Positions 32,886-45,900 are shown, counted from the stretch's first letter. The stretch is DNA of 64,000 nucleotides from Reticulitermes lucifugus (GCA_026260175.1 JAKCWW010000545.1:38192-102191), one strand, 5' to 3'. The notes: generated from the letters alone by a model not told the origin. A program made the numbers and translations.

Positions 32886-34290
32886 CCATTGACTTTTGTA
32901 GGCACACTCTGTTCCATGGAATTGATTTGTTTGTTATTCTTGTTCTGCGGGAGACCATAAAGGTCCAGGTGCACAGACTGCTTGATAGGATGTCTGTGTG
33001 AAGTCTTCTTGGTTTATTAAGAAATGCCAACACAAACACTGTGCTGACATCAGTGGTTATGTTTGCAAGGTTTTCAGGTACGAGCGACTTTGTATTTTGC
33101 AGGGCAAGATGATATCAAGGAGTACAGTTCGGTCATATTTTAACTCCCACTGCATTTGTAGAAAATTAGTGAACTTGTTGAAAAGCTGAAGAAACCTACA
33201 TACCCAATGAACAACCTGTCTTGTGTGCCACTACATGATTGTGGTTCAGAAAATATACGTTTCTTCATCGTTTGATTTAAGACACGGTCAGTATCTCCCG
33301 CTATAGAATAGAATAGAAGCATAATGAGTAAATTATGGTTTTGGAACGATTTACGAACTATCTATTATCCCAGACGAAGTATTTGGATGGATGCTTAATT
33401 CTGGTGTCGACTGAAATTCCTAAAAGTAAGATTAAATCCGATTCATTCGATTTTAAGAAAACATATAATGAGAAGAAGAACGTACTAAAAAAGCGCTTGG
33501 TTTTGCCCTACTTTTACGTGGTGTTAAAAATTTAGATTTTCCTAACGGAGAGATAAATTCAATATATTGAATAACCAACATGCGTACTGTAAACTGACGG
33601 CTGATTCAGGGCGCAGGTGCTTCGATCAACAACCGGCACACCAGAAGCATGCCATGTTGCTTTGACAAATGGTAGGGAAATGTATAATGTAGGGCTTGTA
33701 GAGTGGGACGTGAATGCGTGGCATTGTATAATCTCCCATTCGCAAGAATGTTCCGACCTCTGTAAAGCGTTTCATGAAGCAGGCCACCTGTAAACTGCAG
33801 ACGCTTACATAAATCTTGTATCCACAAGTGCTGGGGCAATGAGGGGAAAATATTACATTGTGGGAGATAAATTTCTTAGGTTTATAAAGGTAGAGGTGTT
33901 GTCGTTCTCTCCAGCAAATTATGCGTTTTTGTTTTGTGGGCCATTAATAACAGGAGTGGCTACCACATCGAAACAAGAATGCAGCGAAACCAGAGATGTA
34001 GATGTAAGCAGTATACGTCTCCTATGACGATGACCGAAAGCGTTTTTCTAATAGGATTTTACACGTCTGTTAGTAAAAATAGAATCCGTGTGCTTGGTGG
34101 GAGTGATAAGAAAAAGATAATTTAAATTCATGATCGTTATTATTGAACTTAGCAGGGAGGCGTATGAGTGTGATAACACAAGATGTTATGTAGTTGTACT
34201 AACTGCTTATTTTGTATCAAACACAACACTAATGCAGAGTTAGACTGATCGCTTCACGCACTACACTACATATAATTGTCCTGTTCGGCC
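32886..34290. other. Unassigned sequence
   Basis: Chance frames only on both strands. Confidence 0.4.
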
Positions 34291-34292
34291 CC

Positions 34293-34365
34293 TTAGAAAA
34301 TAAATTGCGAAAAGCGGCTATAAGCCTCGTCATGTCTGTCCGTCTGTCCGTCTATCGGCATGGAA
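34293..34365 (+). repeat. Dispersed repeat with CCGT-rich core, copy 2
   Basis: GCGGCTATAAGCCTCGTCAT followed by GTCTGTCCGTCTGTCCGTC; compare 5.30-5.37 kb. Confidence 0.5.
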
Positions 34366-34421
34366 CAATTTTATTCCCACCGTACGACTTGCGTAAAATG
34401 CTGTGTTGGAAATTTAAATTT

Positions 34422-34492
34422 CCAAAACTTTATGTGTTGACAGAATTCAGTAAACATTTTTACTGAATTCTGTCGACGCATCAAAATTTTGG
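34422..34492. repeat. Hairpin, 16-bp perfect core within longer imperfect arms
   Basis: GACAGAATTCAGTAAA (34439-34454) and TTTACTGAATTCTGTC (34459-34474) are exact reverse complements around CATT. The pairing continues outward with a few mismatches to about 33 bases per arm. Confidence 0.7.
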
Positions 34493-34599
34493 TTAAAATT
34501 CGATAAAATAAACCACACATGAAGATCAACACACACGTTTTATACTAGCTAACCCTTTACAACTTAAGCACAAAAAATGCGTTGCTGAATTAGGTATAT

Positions 34600-35679
34600 A
34601 GCAAAAGTCGCTATCGATTTTACATTTGTTGCTGGGATAAGTAGGAAGCTCTTGGCGTGCGCTTATAGAACGTGGAAATGCACTTTTAAATCACCTGAAA
34701 TCTCCTACTCTTTCTTTAAATTACGAATTTAAAGCCAATGGACATGATCCATGTGGCTCGTAGCCCGGAGGCGGCCGAGAAACACCCCCAATCCGTGCCC
34801 TGGTACGTGATATCTAACAGTACCAGTCACCAGTCGAGTTATTACATTAAAGCCAGAAAACTTTACAGCATGCTCTTCCTTGTGTCACTCAACACTGAAC
34901 ATGCCACAGTTTCATGTACCATCACAGTAACACAATCCATATAAAGAGTTTGTCCTTCGGATGGAGGACGTTGCACCTGCTGTGTTGAGACCACTGAAAG
35001 CAGATAAGCTATGCTAAACGCAAAGAATGAATCAAATTCCAACACTTCACACAGTGCCTCAGAGCTGGTCTTAAGCTGTCAAGCCAGGTAAAACGAGATA
35101 TCAAACCCTTGACCTCGTCACTTCCTCGCGATTACGGTGTTTGGACGACTGGGCAGAAAGTTTTGTAGGCAATATTTTATGCTTCATGAAATATTTCAAA
35201 ATGTTCAAATCCCTAGTAATGGGCACCTGTTTTCTCATTTTATACCTGGATGTGTTTTTTTTTGAGTTGGGCTCCACGTCGTCAGTTTCATTTTATCGTT
35301 ACGAGTAGAAGTATTATATTTTCTGAAAGCGCTCTAGTCCTCGTGTGGTTTATCTCCACCTCCTTTCTTTTCGGGATATATCTTTATATCTGCTACTCCA
35401 TAGAGGACTAACCAATAGCGGGTATAGAAAACTTTTATGCTGAAACGAGCCATTCTTCATTGTAACAAGCTATGGACACAATGGCTCCGTGAAGTGATCA
35501 CGGAAGCATATAGAACTGTTGAGTCCTCGTAATCTTACAACGTTGCTCGATATGTAATGAAGAAACCCACAGTTGCAGTTCAACTTAAATGTAAAACATC
35601 TGGGATTAAAATATGAGGTGGGCATTTATTAAGAAAAATTCGATTTCATTTCGCTGTTGCTTACGTGGAATCAAGGTAA
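34600..35679. other. Unassigned sequence
   Basis: No recognised element or frame. Confidence 0.4.
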
Positions 35680-35965
35680 AGTTAAGTTTGACCTTTGAAC
35701 GATGTGAAAGCAAATGGAGGGAATAACGGTATAGATCCACTAATTCTTAATCTTTGCTCTAATGGAGGCGAATGGTGAATTTCAGACCCTCGTCGTTTCA
35801 TCCCCGAGAAAGAGTCCGCAGTACCCACTGAATAGAAGGGTTGGTGGACCCGAGAGATGCCCTGGACATTAGAAGCGGAGAAATACTCTTACAACTGCCC
35901 GTAATCAATCTACAGTTCCTCAGTTGTCAAGTTTTTAGCCTAATCACTATACTGACTTATCTTTC
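35680..35965 (-). mobile_element. SINE-A copy
   Basis: It starts (its 3' end) with AAGGTAAAGTTAAG. It contains CCCCGAGAAAGAGTCCGCAG, CCCACTGAATAGAAGG and GGTGGACCCGAGAG, and ends at TAATCACTATACTGA, the reverse complement of the TATAGTGA head. Confidence 0.65.
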
Positions 35966-36469
35966 GTTGGAGTACAATTCAACTGTCTTGTTATGCTCCT
36001 TAGCACGCACGTAGTAACTTCACTTCAAAAAAGTGACTTTAATTGAATTTAGTATTGTGACAATTGAGGTTCTCACTGCAGTAACTGTGCAGAGTGTTGT
36101 CTTTTGACATATGACGACCTTTAGTGTTGCAGAAATTTACCGGCTTTCGAAAGAAACCTGATACCACAATTTTCAGGGTAGAAGATGGAGTAGAGTTACC
36201 ACTGGTAAATTGATAGATTTCTACCAGACTAAGAATGCCATGTTCCTGAAGCAGTGTTATTCAAGTTTATTCAAAAAAAGGGGCTGAGATATTACTCTCT
36301 TTAAGTTTATTGCTTTATTTTTTAAAAGAAGGGCTTGTTATATTCAAAACTCTTCCAGCATATAAAATATTCGTATCTTAAAAATTAACCTTTCGAGATT
36401 AACATATCTGACGACTTCAGCTGACTCTTACTGTCTTTTCAATGTACGTTCTTCGCCGAATTACAAAAG
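35966..36469. other. Unassigned sequence
   Basis: No recognised element. Confidence 0.4.
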
Positions 36470-36755
36470 TTAAGGTAAAATTATCCCTCTACAAGACATG
36501 AAGGCATATAGGGAGAGCACAGTTAGCTTTACTCGTTCTTAATCTCGGCATTAGGTGGAGGTGAGGGGTCAACATCACGCCCCGCCCCGTCTTACCCCTC
36601 GGTAAGGTATGCCTAAACCCAATGAATAGGAAGCTAATTGGGCCATAGAGCCTGTAAGAAAGGTTTTTTTTGGAGAGGAGAACATTTCTTTTTCCTGCCA
36701 GGATTCGAACACCGGACCTCTCAAACAGTAGCGAGTCGTTATACCGCCTACGTTA
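36470..36755 (-). mobile_element. SINE-A copy
   Basis: AAGGTAAAATTATCCCTCTA at its 3' end, AATCTCGGCATTAGGTGGAG in the body, and the B box CCAGGATTCGAACACCGG (36700-36717, minus) near its 5' end. GCGAGTCGTTATACCGCC is the head in reverse. Confidence 0.75.
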
Positions 36756-37611
36756 TTCCGGTTTCTGGCCTAATGACGAAAATACTTAAATGTTATTTAT
36801 GCCTATTACAATTTGTTGTTAAATATGATGATGCGTCGGCCCGTCTTCTGTGAAAACTCCGGAGGCCGATTTAGATAAAATGTGTTTTAAAACTTGTGTT
36901 AATAACTCTTGCAAGATGTGTTGTGATCTGTACGTCAAGCAGTAGGCCTTTTTTCTTGAGACTTTCATGTGAGTATAAATAAGGTATCATTTTTTAAACA
37001 AGAAAAACTTTGTGATATTTCCTCTGCATATGTTTAAATTTACCTTGACTACAGCTTACATTTAAACCGAAACATGTAGCTATGAAATGAGACAAAATTT
37101 TTATTTTGTAATAACGTTTTGTTAGACTGACATGCCATAGCGTTTGACCCCTCTGCTCGAACACTGTCATACAAATTTTTATGTTATGCCATTATGAAGG
37201 TAGGTGTCATCAAGAACCAAACCAGAATTTTAGGCGTCATTTCATTTTAAATACAGTAATCCTCTTTTGAAAAAGGATTACAAGGGAAAGATTAGGTGTG
37301 TTAGAATTAAAGGGATGTACGACAGGAGGCAGGAAAGTCCTGTATGCGGTATGTGGTGAAATGCAAGGTAACATGCATTTTATTTTAATTGTCGAGTGAG
37401 AACCAGAGTAATTATAAAGAATCAATTCAAAAGAAAAATCTACACTGTAATAAGACAATGTCTTAAGGATGTGCGTGATAACTTGCTGGAAGTTATATAT
37501 AAGTAGGGGGGATATAACAAAAAAATGCGTTTTCTATTTTAGGTAAAATTTCTGTAGTGATGTGAGGGAGTACATTGATATTAATTAGTAACCTTACTTT
37601 GTATAATACCA
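36756..37611. other. Unassigned sequence
   Basis: No recognised element or frame. Confidence 0.4.
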
Positions 37612-37895
37612 TTTTTTTAGTCGTCCTCTTCTACCTACTCCTGTTTTCCCGTTTCAGTGTCGAGGTTTGTAATTTTCTTTTGATAACACTGAGAGACACA
37701 CCACAGTCGGTAGGACTCCACTGGACGAGGGATCGGCTCGACGCAGAGNNNNNNNNNNNNNNNNNNNNNNNNNNNNNNNNNNNNNNNNNNNNNNNNNNNN
37801 NNNNNNNNNNNNNNNNNNNNNNNNNNNNNNTTCGAACCCACGATCCTAGCAAGCGAGCGGCCGAAGACCCACGCCTTAGACCGCACGGCCACCCA
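37612..37895 (-). mobile_element. SINE-C copy 2, interrupted by an assembly gap
   Basis: Minus strand: head GGGTGGCCGTGCGGTCTAAG (A box region) and GATCGTGGGTTCGAA (B box, 37831-37845), then the gap, then CAGTGGAGTCCTACCGAC and TGTGGTGTGTCTCTCAG as in SINE-C copy 1. The tRNA head resembles the long-variable-arm class (Leu/Ser) in TGGCCG-G-GGTCTAAGGCG. The gap starts right at the B box edge. Confidence 0.75.
37749..37830. other. Assembly gap (82 N)
   Basis: Same length as the gap in SINE-B copy 1 and in the same place relative to the B box. Confidence 0.95.
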
Positions 37896-39054
37896 TATTT
37901 TTCATACGAGGTCGAAACCCCTAATATCCGAAGGTTAAGGGAGGGGATTTTATGTACAGTGTCACAGCACAATAAACATTGATATTCAAAAGTCTGATTT
38001 GTGCTTGTGAGAGAAGGTACAGACTGACCCTTACTTCCTGCTGCATTGCCATCCTTTCATGTACGTTAACAAGATTATACAATAACAGAACAAGTCACTC
38101 AGTCGGCATAGTTATACCTTTATTATAATCTAACACTCACAATAAAATTATATTGTAAGTGACATTGTCCAGTAGGAGTATTCTCTAAAAATAAAATTTT
38201 TAAAAACATTATGATGCGTATTCTCTACTGCATATTTCTGTCTGCACAGAGATCTATGAAAGAAAACATAAGTAACTTTGTTGCTGTTTCCGTACTACAT
38301 TCCAACAACGTAAACCGAATTAAATGTAGGAGAATAAAGTGAAGAAATCCCCGGATGATGGTGTGCTGACGTTGGCAATTTGTTACAAGATTCAGAGGCG
38401 AGTTTACAGCCCGTTAGATTATTAGATCCGACACACATGGCTACCACTATTTACAGTCACCAAACAGAAAGGCAGAGCTATTTTTCACGCTATTAACATG
38501 ATGTCTGCAATTTTACACAAGAATTATATATTATACTACTTTTACAGAACTAAATCAGCATGCAAAAGTTTTGCACCGAATAAGGTTGGGATCTAAATAA
38601 AACACCCACACGGTTACATTACGAGTGATGCCATGAGCATAGAAGGTATTACAGGCTTACGGCGTTTACAATTTATAACTCAAATACACGACCCAGCAGC
38701 TTACAATAAAATGCCTGCCTTCTATTTGCCGATAACCGATTAATTTCTCTTAAGAGCGCTTCACGCAAAATATAGGTTGCTTGCAGCAGTAAACGAGGGT
38801 TGGGTAAGTCTTGCGACTGATTCATGAAAAGTGCAGGCCTTCGACTCAACTTCAGTGCAGGTGAGACTCGTTCAGAATTTAGATGACAGGATGAAGTAGA
38901 ACATCCAGCATAGTTTACGAAATCTTGAAGGATAATCGGAAACAGATATTTATACCTAACGCAGATATGGCTGAGATGTTTTAGAGTGAAACAAATGTTG
39001 TTATCCATAGAACACAGACTATCAACGTTACATTGAATCTCAGAACATACTGGC
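37896..39054. other. Unassigned sequence
   Basis: A 127-codon minus frame (39056-38673) shows no recognised motif and is not called. Confidence 0.4.
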
Positions 39055-39127
39055 AATTTCTTTTATTATTATAATTATTTAATTTATTGTTGTTATTATT
39101 GAATTATTATAATTATTATTTTATTTA
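39055..39127. repeat. TTA-rich low-complexity tract
   Basis: Degenerate ATT/TTA repeats abutting the LINE endonuclease fragment. Confidence 0.7.
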
Positions 39128-39345
39128 ATGGTAAAATATTGTGACGGAAATGTGCGTAACTTTTCCATGTCTGATACTCAATCTAAAACCACTTTCAAAA
39201 TATTTTATCAAAATGTTGGAGGTTTTAGGACCAAACAAACCGAACTGTTTGATAATGTATGCTCCATGGATTTTAAAATAATTTGTTTAACTGAGACGTG
39301 GTTAAATGACGTGTTTCCATTACAAACTCTTTCCAGATCGTATAA
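39128..39345 (+). pseudogene. LINE endonuclease N-terminal fragment (Jockey/CR1-like)
   Basis: TTFKIFYQNVGGFRTKQTEL, then FDNVCSMDFKIICLTETWLN, matches the start of the APE endonuclease of Jockey/CR1-type LINEs: the N of YQNV and the catalytic E of LTETWL are both visible. The frame then leaves the family after YKLKSKV and stops at 39430. Only about 70 codons of the domain are present. Confidence 0.7.
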
Positions 39346-39430
39346 GTTAAAATCAAAAGTTAAAATAGCAGTGTGGTCGCTTGATGCACAGATTCGTGGT
39401 ATTGTATATGCTGGTGACTATAAGCTGTAA

Positions 39431-40849
39431 TATGAATAAAAATATATAGTTAGAAATTATTCTGTCTGTATCGATTATTTATCATATAAACGGATTAATT
39501 TTAATTTTAATTTTGCATGAATGACGTACCGTGTTGTTAACGCGTGCTGTCGTGTGGAGTGGTACAAGCTGAATGTTGTCTGGTGGACTTTGTTATGGGG
39601 TATGTCCACCAGGCAACATAGCTGAATATCGCGTATTCGAGCAATGTCTGATATCTTTTAATCGCATATCAAGCAACTTTCCTCTCCTTTCCGACGCTGG
39701 AAAATGAGGTCATACAACGTCCACAGCGCTTCGGGAAGCGTTAAATATTAAGCGCTTTCCTCGGACTGGGGGCAATCAGAACCTGAAAAAAATATTTGGT
39801 GCTAACACTGTCATTTGAGCAACCTTCCAAATTCAATCCAGTCTGCAGAAAGGTAGTTTATCTGTCACGGGAGTCTAGGAATCAGAAACGGGACTATAGG
39901 TCATAACAAAGTAAATATGCCGTTCTTCTTTCCATTACATACATGTTTTTTCTTTATTTTAGTCACCACGGATCTTCTCAGAATCATAATATTGGATTAT
40001 TCGGTTATTTTACGACCTTCTGTCCAATCATGTTGTACCTGTACTTAGCAAACGTCTAATCAGCCGAAAGGAGTACAGAAGGGGCTATGGTGTCTTTTAA
40101 GCTATTGTGACGTAATTTGGGTGGAAGACTTCAGAATGTAACACTTCGGTGAAGAAAGCAAGTTCGCCACTGTGATTCAAAGAGAGCATATTCCGAATAA
40201 GAGTCAGTCAATCCGCTGGGACATACTATGAAAGTGTAATTCTCGATTGACTGAATTTACCATAAAAAAACGAAATATCCAGTCAGACTCGTGATCGTTT
40301 GTTAGTTACCTCCACCTAAAAGGCCTACTATGCAATACAATCTGGATTATGTAGAACACAAGAGGATGGAGTCAACTGAAGATGATCATAATTCCGTGCC
40401 CTCTTGTAGAATTTCTACCCAAGAAATAAGGGAAAAGGTCGAGACGATGGTAAAATAAGAAAGCAGTTTTAAGTTTCTGTTAATCTGACAAACTCAATAC
40501 TTCTGTAAGTACAGCTTCCAAGTTATTGAATTTCAAAGAGTTTCCTGACAGCATTAGAATTTTATTCCCAGAATCGTCAAAGTTACATCCACTGCGTTTT
40601 GGTACTGTTTACGATAGGTATGTCCCAAGTGCGTGGGAATACTGGAAAAGCATTAAGAAGTCGTTCTGGAAGCCCTAAACAACTCCATAAAGGATAAAAC
40701 GCAGCGAAAATCTGACAAAGTATTCATCTCCATGATAAAAGGACAGTTCACAAGCAACAGACTGAAAATTTCAGAAGCTTAAACACCCACATCAAGAACT
40801 AATTGTTTTCTGGACTTTGTCTATCGTCCGGATGAAATATAAAAATATA
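39431..40849. other. Unassigned sequence
   Basis: No recognised element or frame. Confidence 0.4.
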
Positions 40850-40905
40850 AAATCAGAACGTTTCGGAAGCTGGTTCTTCTTCCGTCTTCAGGTGAAGGGA
40901 GGCGA
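40850..40905 (-). ncRNA. Hammerhead-ribozyme-type motif
   Basis: On the minus strand CUGAAGA (40885-40891) leads into a six-base-pair stem II CGGAAG/CUUCCG and then GAAAC (40860-40864). The conserved core is complete. Stem I and stem III are less certain, and no PLE coding sequence is attached. Confidence 0.55.
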
Positions 40906-41527
40906 GACACCTACTCAGATGGGTCTCTTAGACCGAGCTAATCTCAATCATTGGATTTTATCCGGACGATGGACAAAGTCCAGTAGACAATTAGTTCTCA
41001 ATGTTATATACCATCGTCAGAAACTTTTAGAATTTACCCACATCAAAATTTGGACTGACTCCACGTGGATACGTGGTATTCAGAATTAAATACTGTCCAA
41101 TATCGAATACTGAGATTTCCAGCGATGAATAATTTATGATGAAAACTGTAATACTTGAAGAAACAATTGTAATTCTAACACCCTGGATACGCTGAACTGA
41201 CACTGCGTGGGCGTGCTCGTAAAACATGTCACTATGCGTCACAGCATGCGTACACTAGTGTAATTAAACTGCTTGTTATTTATCCAGTAAGTGTAAAGTG
41301 AGATCTATTATTTTGCCACGTGTACTCCTTGAGCCTTGAATTTTTTACGTTTGAATATTCGTAAAGAGCGTTGCATTTTGTAGCAAAGTGGCGGGCGAGA
41401 CGCGTGGGTGCAGACGAGATAAGAACAAAATCATCCCATCTCAAAGTATATTATGACCATTTTGTTAATGATTTACAGCAGAATTGTTATCGAAATAATT
41501 ACTGTATTCGTTATAGCTTAGGTTTAC
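40906..41527. other. Unassigned sequence
   Basis: No recognised element. Confidence 0.4.
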
Positions 41528-41806
41528 AATATAAAGCAATCCCTGTACAAACCCTGAGGGTTCCAGAAGGTCGAGGCTCCCAGACAGTCGGTGTATGAAG
41601 ATGGTAAGGTTTTCAGCCCTACGCACCGGCCGCCTTTAAATATATGATACTCCTTTCTGTTAGAGGCTGAGTCGATCCCAGGGCCATAGTGCGGCCAGAA
41701 AGACTACGTCAATGAAAAATCCCACTGACACCATTGGGAAACGAACCCATGATCTTCCGGCTTGCAGACCAGTGCCTCAACCAAGTGCGCCACCGCATAC
41801 CCCCAG
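41528..41806 (-). mobile_element. SINE-B copy 2, complete
   Basis: Minus strand: A box GCGGTGGCGCACTTGGTTGA, B box TCATGGGTTCGTTTCCC (41736-41752), central TTTTTCATTGACGTAGTCTT and GGCCCTGGGATCGACTCAGC, then AACCTTACCATCTTCATACA and GGAGCCTCGACCTTCTGG. It holds the central part that is lost in the gap of copy 1. Confidence 0.85.
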
Positions 41807-42408
41807 GTTTTTAATAAACGATTGCGTTAAAATAAGCTACATAACTGATTGTGTAAGAAATTTATTGATCCTTCTAACTGTAAGTCGTTTAATAACGCTC
41901 CATATACTACAAAATTTACGTAGATTTACATGTTTTAAGGGAAGGATTACGAACAGTGACTCGGGACGTGATACAAAGAAAAACTGTGTTTTATGATTCA
42001 CTGACGGAGGGAAGAAAGATGAGAAGAAAGTCTCAGGATAGCCGGTATTCATAACAGACTCAAATCAGGTATATCACGAATATGTCACAGTTGAAATATT
42101 CTTACCTCACAAAAAATGGAATGTTTTCTTCTGCACCCGGTTTGATTGATTCCCGGTCCCCGAAGTGTTTCATAGTCAGAGATGCAGGCCACGTACACAC
42201 GATGCGCGTCGGGCTTACTAGGGGTTCAAGAGGGTGAGGACTTGGAGGTGGGCTGATTTGTGAAAGACAAGTTGTCAGCCTGGTGGACAGGGATGCTTAG
42301 CAAACGGATCTGTCACTGCATTGGCGGGTAGAACTGAGAGCTGGTGCTGGTCTCCGAGCAGACATTGCAACCTGCCACTTTAAAAACAGAGCAACGCCAG
42401 TAAATATA
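41807..42408. other. Unassigned sequence
   Basis: No recognised element or frame. Confidence 0.4.
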
Positions 42409-42741
42409 CAGGCAGTTTCCGAGTCAGGTAAGTGTTCCTGTTCTGAATCATCTACGTAACTCGAAATTTACGTAAGTCGGAATTGACCTCCCCTTATTGT
42501 CCCACTTCATCGGGTATGTATATGTTTTTACAATGCCAGTGTACATGTATAAAATATTATTTCTATCACTTTTTCATACGAAACACACATAGTAAAATAA
42601 TTTAGTAATTACGGTATTAATAATACAAATTATAAATATTATAAGTACAATACTAAATAAACAAATTTTCCGCAGCTTAGAATTTTTTGCATAAGTCCGA
42701 GTTTATATAAGTCGCGTATTACGTAACCCGGAAACTACCTG
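42409..42741. mobile_element. Tigger-type MITE, 333 bp, TA duplication
   Basis: The left end CAGGCAGTTTCCGAGTCAGG and the right end, read in reverse, CAGGTAGTTTCCGGGTTACG, form terminal inverted repeats of the pogo/Tigger kind. TA flanks both sides (42407-42408 and 42742-42743), as expected for this superfamily. There is no coding sequence inside, so it depended on an autonomous Tigger. Confidence 0.85.
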
Positions 42742-42743
42742 TA

Positions 42744-43454
42744 TAGTAATATGAGATCTGTGACTCCTAGAGCGGTGAAAATTTAGAATATCAATATATG
42801 AACTGAGAAACAGTGATTGCGGTCATGATGGCACACATTGACTTCACCATACTTTATTTTCACGTTGATCACAAATAAAAAATCCTCAAGGTGTCCATAA
42901 CCTCTATTTAAATAATCAGCATTATTAAACAGCTATGAATATTTGTTCCATTTAAACAACGTTTGACTGTTTACCACCATAGTATGTTTATCAATCCACG
43001 AAGCAGACGCCGCCAAAGTTTTTGCAATAGAAGCCTGTTACCATCACCTAGCAATCAGACGGACAGAAACACTGGCAGAACCCTGAAAAAAGTGATGTTT
43101 GTATCTCTAACGTGCCCCTACCTAAACTTATTCTTATAATGCCTTTGGAGTGAGTCACTGACTGTGTAGTTGAGTCACTGCCGGGTTGCCGCAGTTACGA
43201 AACACATCCGATTATGAGTGACGTCACAACCGGGGCTTGAATGGGGACCAGGTATCCATGGTTAGGATCTCATATTAAGGGGGATTAAAGGTGATGGTAG
43301 AGGCGGTGAATATTATGTTTCCCGGTCATGTAAGACGGGGTAATTTCTAGTTTACAATAAAGTATGTATCTCTCCCTATCCACGTAAGATATCTTATAGT
43401 CTCTGACCGTCGAGAATAACCACGGCTTTTCAGAATACAGTAAAGATAAAATTC
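42744..43454. other. Unassigned sequence
   Basis: No recognised element. Confidence 0.4.
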
Positions 43455-43720
43455 ACCCTATAACATACGATAAACGCACGGGGGGAGGTAGAGGTATAGC
43501 TCTACCCTTTCTTTAGCCTCGGCACTAGTTGGGGGTGGGTGGTCAACGCCAGGCCCCGACAACTTTGCCCCCGGGAAAGAGTCCCGATACCCCCTGTACA
43601 GAAGACTGTGTGGGCCTCGGGGCCTTTCTGGAAGGGTGCGGAAAATCTCGCTCCCCACGGGGTTCAAACCTCGACCCATCTATTCCGTAGCGAGTCGCCA
43701 TACCGACTGTATGCTATATT
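43455..43720 (-). mobile_element. SINE-A copy
   Basis: TAGCCTCGGCACTAGTTGG and GACAACTTTGCCCCCGGG in the body, B box GGGGTTCAAACCTCG (43659-43673), and head AGTCGCCATACCGAC, all in reverse. One of the cleaner copies. Confidence 0.75.
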
Positions 43721-45879
43721 TGAACAGCGCAGGAAAATATTACGTACTGATACACTGAGCAATTGCGCTGTTTATTTAATGCAATTAGAATAAATAAGTA
43801 AGAGAGAATGGCACAGGAAACAGACATGAAAGCACAAAGAACTACCCACACAAAACATAGCATATCTGGGTAGCATAACTACATTGCAGGACTGGGAATA
43901 TTGTGACGTGGATCAAAGTACGACATTGCTTGTTTCTGAAGATGCGAATGCGAAAATTTTGGACATTTTGTGAACATGAATTACAGGTATTTTCCATGCT
44001 TATATGAAAGTTAACTGTGGCATTTACCGTCCATCTGTTTATAAGTCAGTAGATATATATTACTTGCCAAACCACATGACACGCTTCGAAGAAATGTGGC
44101 ATACAAGTCCTTTCTTAATTGCAGATTTTCACTAACTACTCTCTGCTAGACACAATTGATATTTTCATTGCTGTCTGTTAAATGCACACCAGACTATACG
44201 CATACAAAATTCTTAACGACATGTACAGATACGCAGACCGCAACGAGCTAGTTTAACGCTAAGAAGTTCAAAGTACAGGAAACCGCTTTTCGTAAGACAG
44301 TTGAAGGAACTGCATTCAAGAGTAAAGAATGCCGTTAAAGGCCTCTTCTATCATTTGTACATTACTACACTCGACATTCGGCGTACACACGATAACTGTG
44401 GTCATTATGATGCATTTTATGGTGACTATAAGGGTTGAGAGGTACGACACATTTTAATGTGCTCTTCACGTATTTTCGCCTTAGTAATTTTTGCTGACAA
44501 GTCTGAATCTACACCTAGCCTGCAGACTGCAGCACGAGTCTTGTAAGGTGTGAATATAAAGCCGTTATCAAGGGGTCCAAACTGTGGATCTGCAATGGCT
44601 TTCAATGCTCTGCCACTGCGCACTTCGCTTTCGCAAGCGAGATGCTACGCAGAGAAACAGCCAGTCGGTGAAATCGAAAACACGAATGTTTTAGGCATTT
44701 GCTTAACAAGAAACAAAAGAGCAGCCTCTGTATCTTGCACACATCAGGCTGTACGAATTTTATGGAATTTGTCACAGAATATCCACACTTAATCTTGTGA
44801 AGGATATCTGAATTTGATAAGTAGTATGTATCTGTATATGAATGCTCTTAACAAATAGAGTTAATTTAAATTCAGTTAACACAACCTTCAAGTCCGAAGT
44901 TATTTATTTCTCCATCCCCTTACTGATGGTTAATTTCTGTCTTAGTTTTCGAAAGGTCAAAATTTCGATCGTAACACAAGCGTAATAAATCTGTAGGTAT
45001 GATTACAATAGGCCGAAGACGAGAGTATAGTCAATTTCAGAAACGTGGTGTACATCACACAAAGGACTACAACAGACAATGTACAATTTCCAACATAATA
45101 TTCGCCTAATAGTCCCATCACATGTTCCTATGTTTCTTCTGGACAGGAAGAGCGTGAAGGAATTTGCGCTTCTGATGCTAACAACGTTTCCGAAAATGTG
45201 GTTGTGAAAAAAGGATATGAAGTTTAAATTAACACCGACAAATCATCTTACACTACCAGACCACAGAGAAAAACGTTTCTTGTCCAAAACTTACGTGAGC
45301 ACAGTTCTCTCCAGTGACTGCGTCCTTTTGTAACGTTAAAATTTGATATTGAAAACATGGGTTATTTACGATGTGGTCACAGAGCATCCGGTCGTCTCAA
45401 AGAAAATTGCAACCATTCACGGTTAATTTTATTTCAGTCATAGATTTAAACTAGTCTATTTTAGTGTTTATAATTTTAAAAGTAGACGGAAGCACTGCCT
45501 AGTCTCCATTAGCTAACGTCTCTGAACATATGGAAGGATGGAAAACAGGAAACCAGACAATTAAATTGTATTCCGTAGATTTTATTTCCTTACTTTCATT
45601 TTGGCATACGTAAATAAAAGTTGACACATAATGATATATTAGTTTTGCTGATTGTGCAGACTTTCTTTATACAAATCCTTTGGATCCCGAGCCTAATCTC
45701 AGGACGAAGTTCCTCTGGAGAGATACGATGATGTGAATACTGTCAACGACATTTAGGATATTGTCTCTGTGAGTGAAAGATTCTGTGTCATTAGGAGGTT
45801 CAGCGGAAGAAAACGCAATGGTTTGTTTTGGCGAAACATCGTACAAACTTTAGTGACATTCAAATGAATGTTGCAACCA
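43721..45879. other. Unassigned 2.1-kb stretch
   Basis: No recognised element or frame on either strand. Confidence 0.4.
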
Positions 45880-45900
45880 GTTAACTCAACATTACTTTCA

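Noticed and set aside
37575-37982. Open frames through the N-gap at 37.7 kb
   Set aside because: Same artefact inside SINE-C copy 2.
38673-39056. 127-codon minus-strand frame as a gene
   Set aside because: No motif, no splice context and no recognisable relative; consistent with chance.
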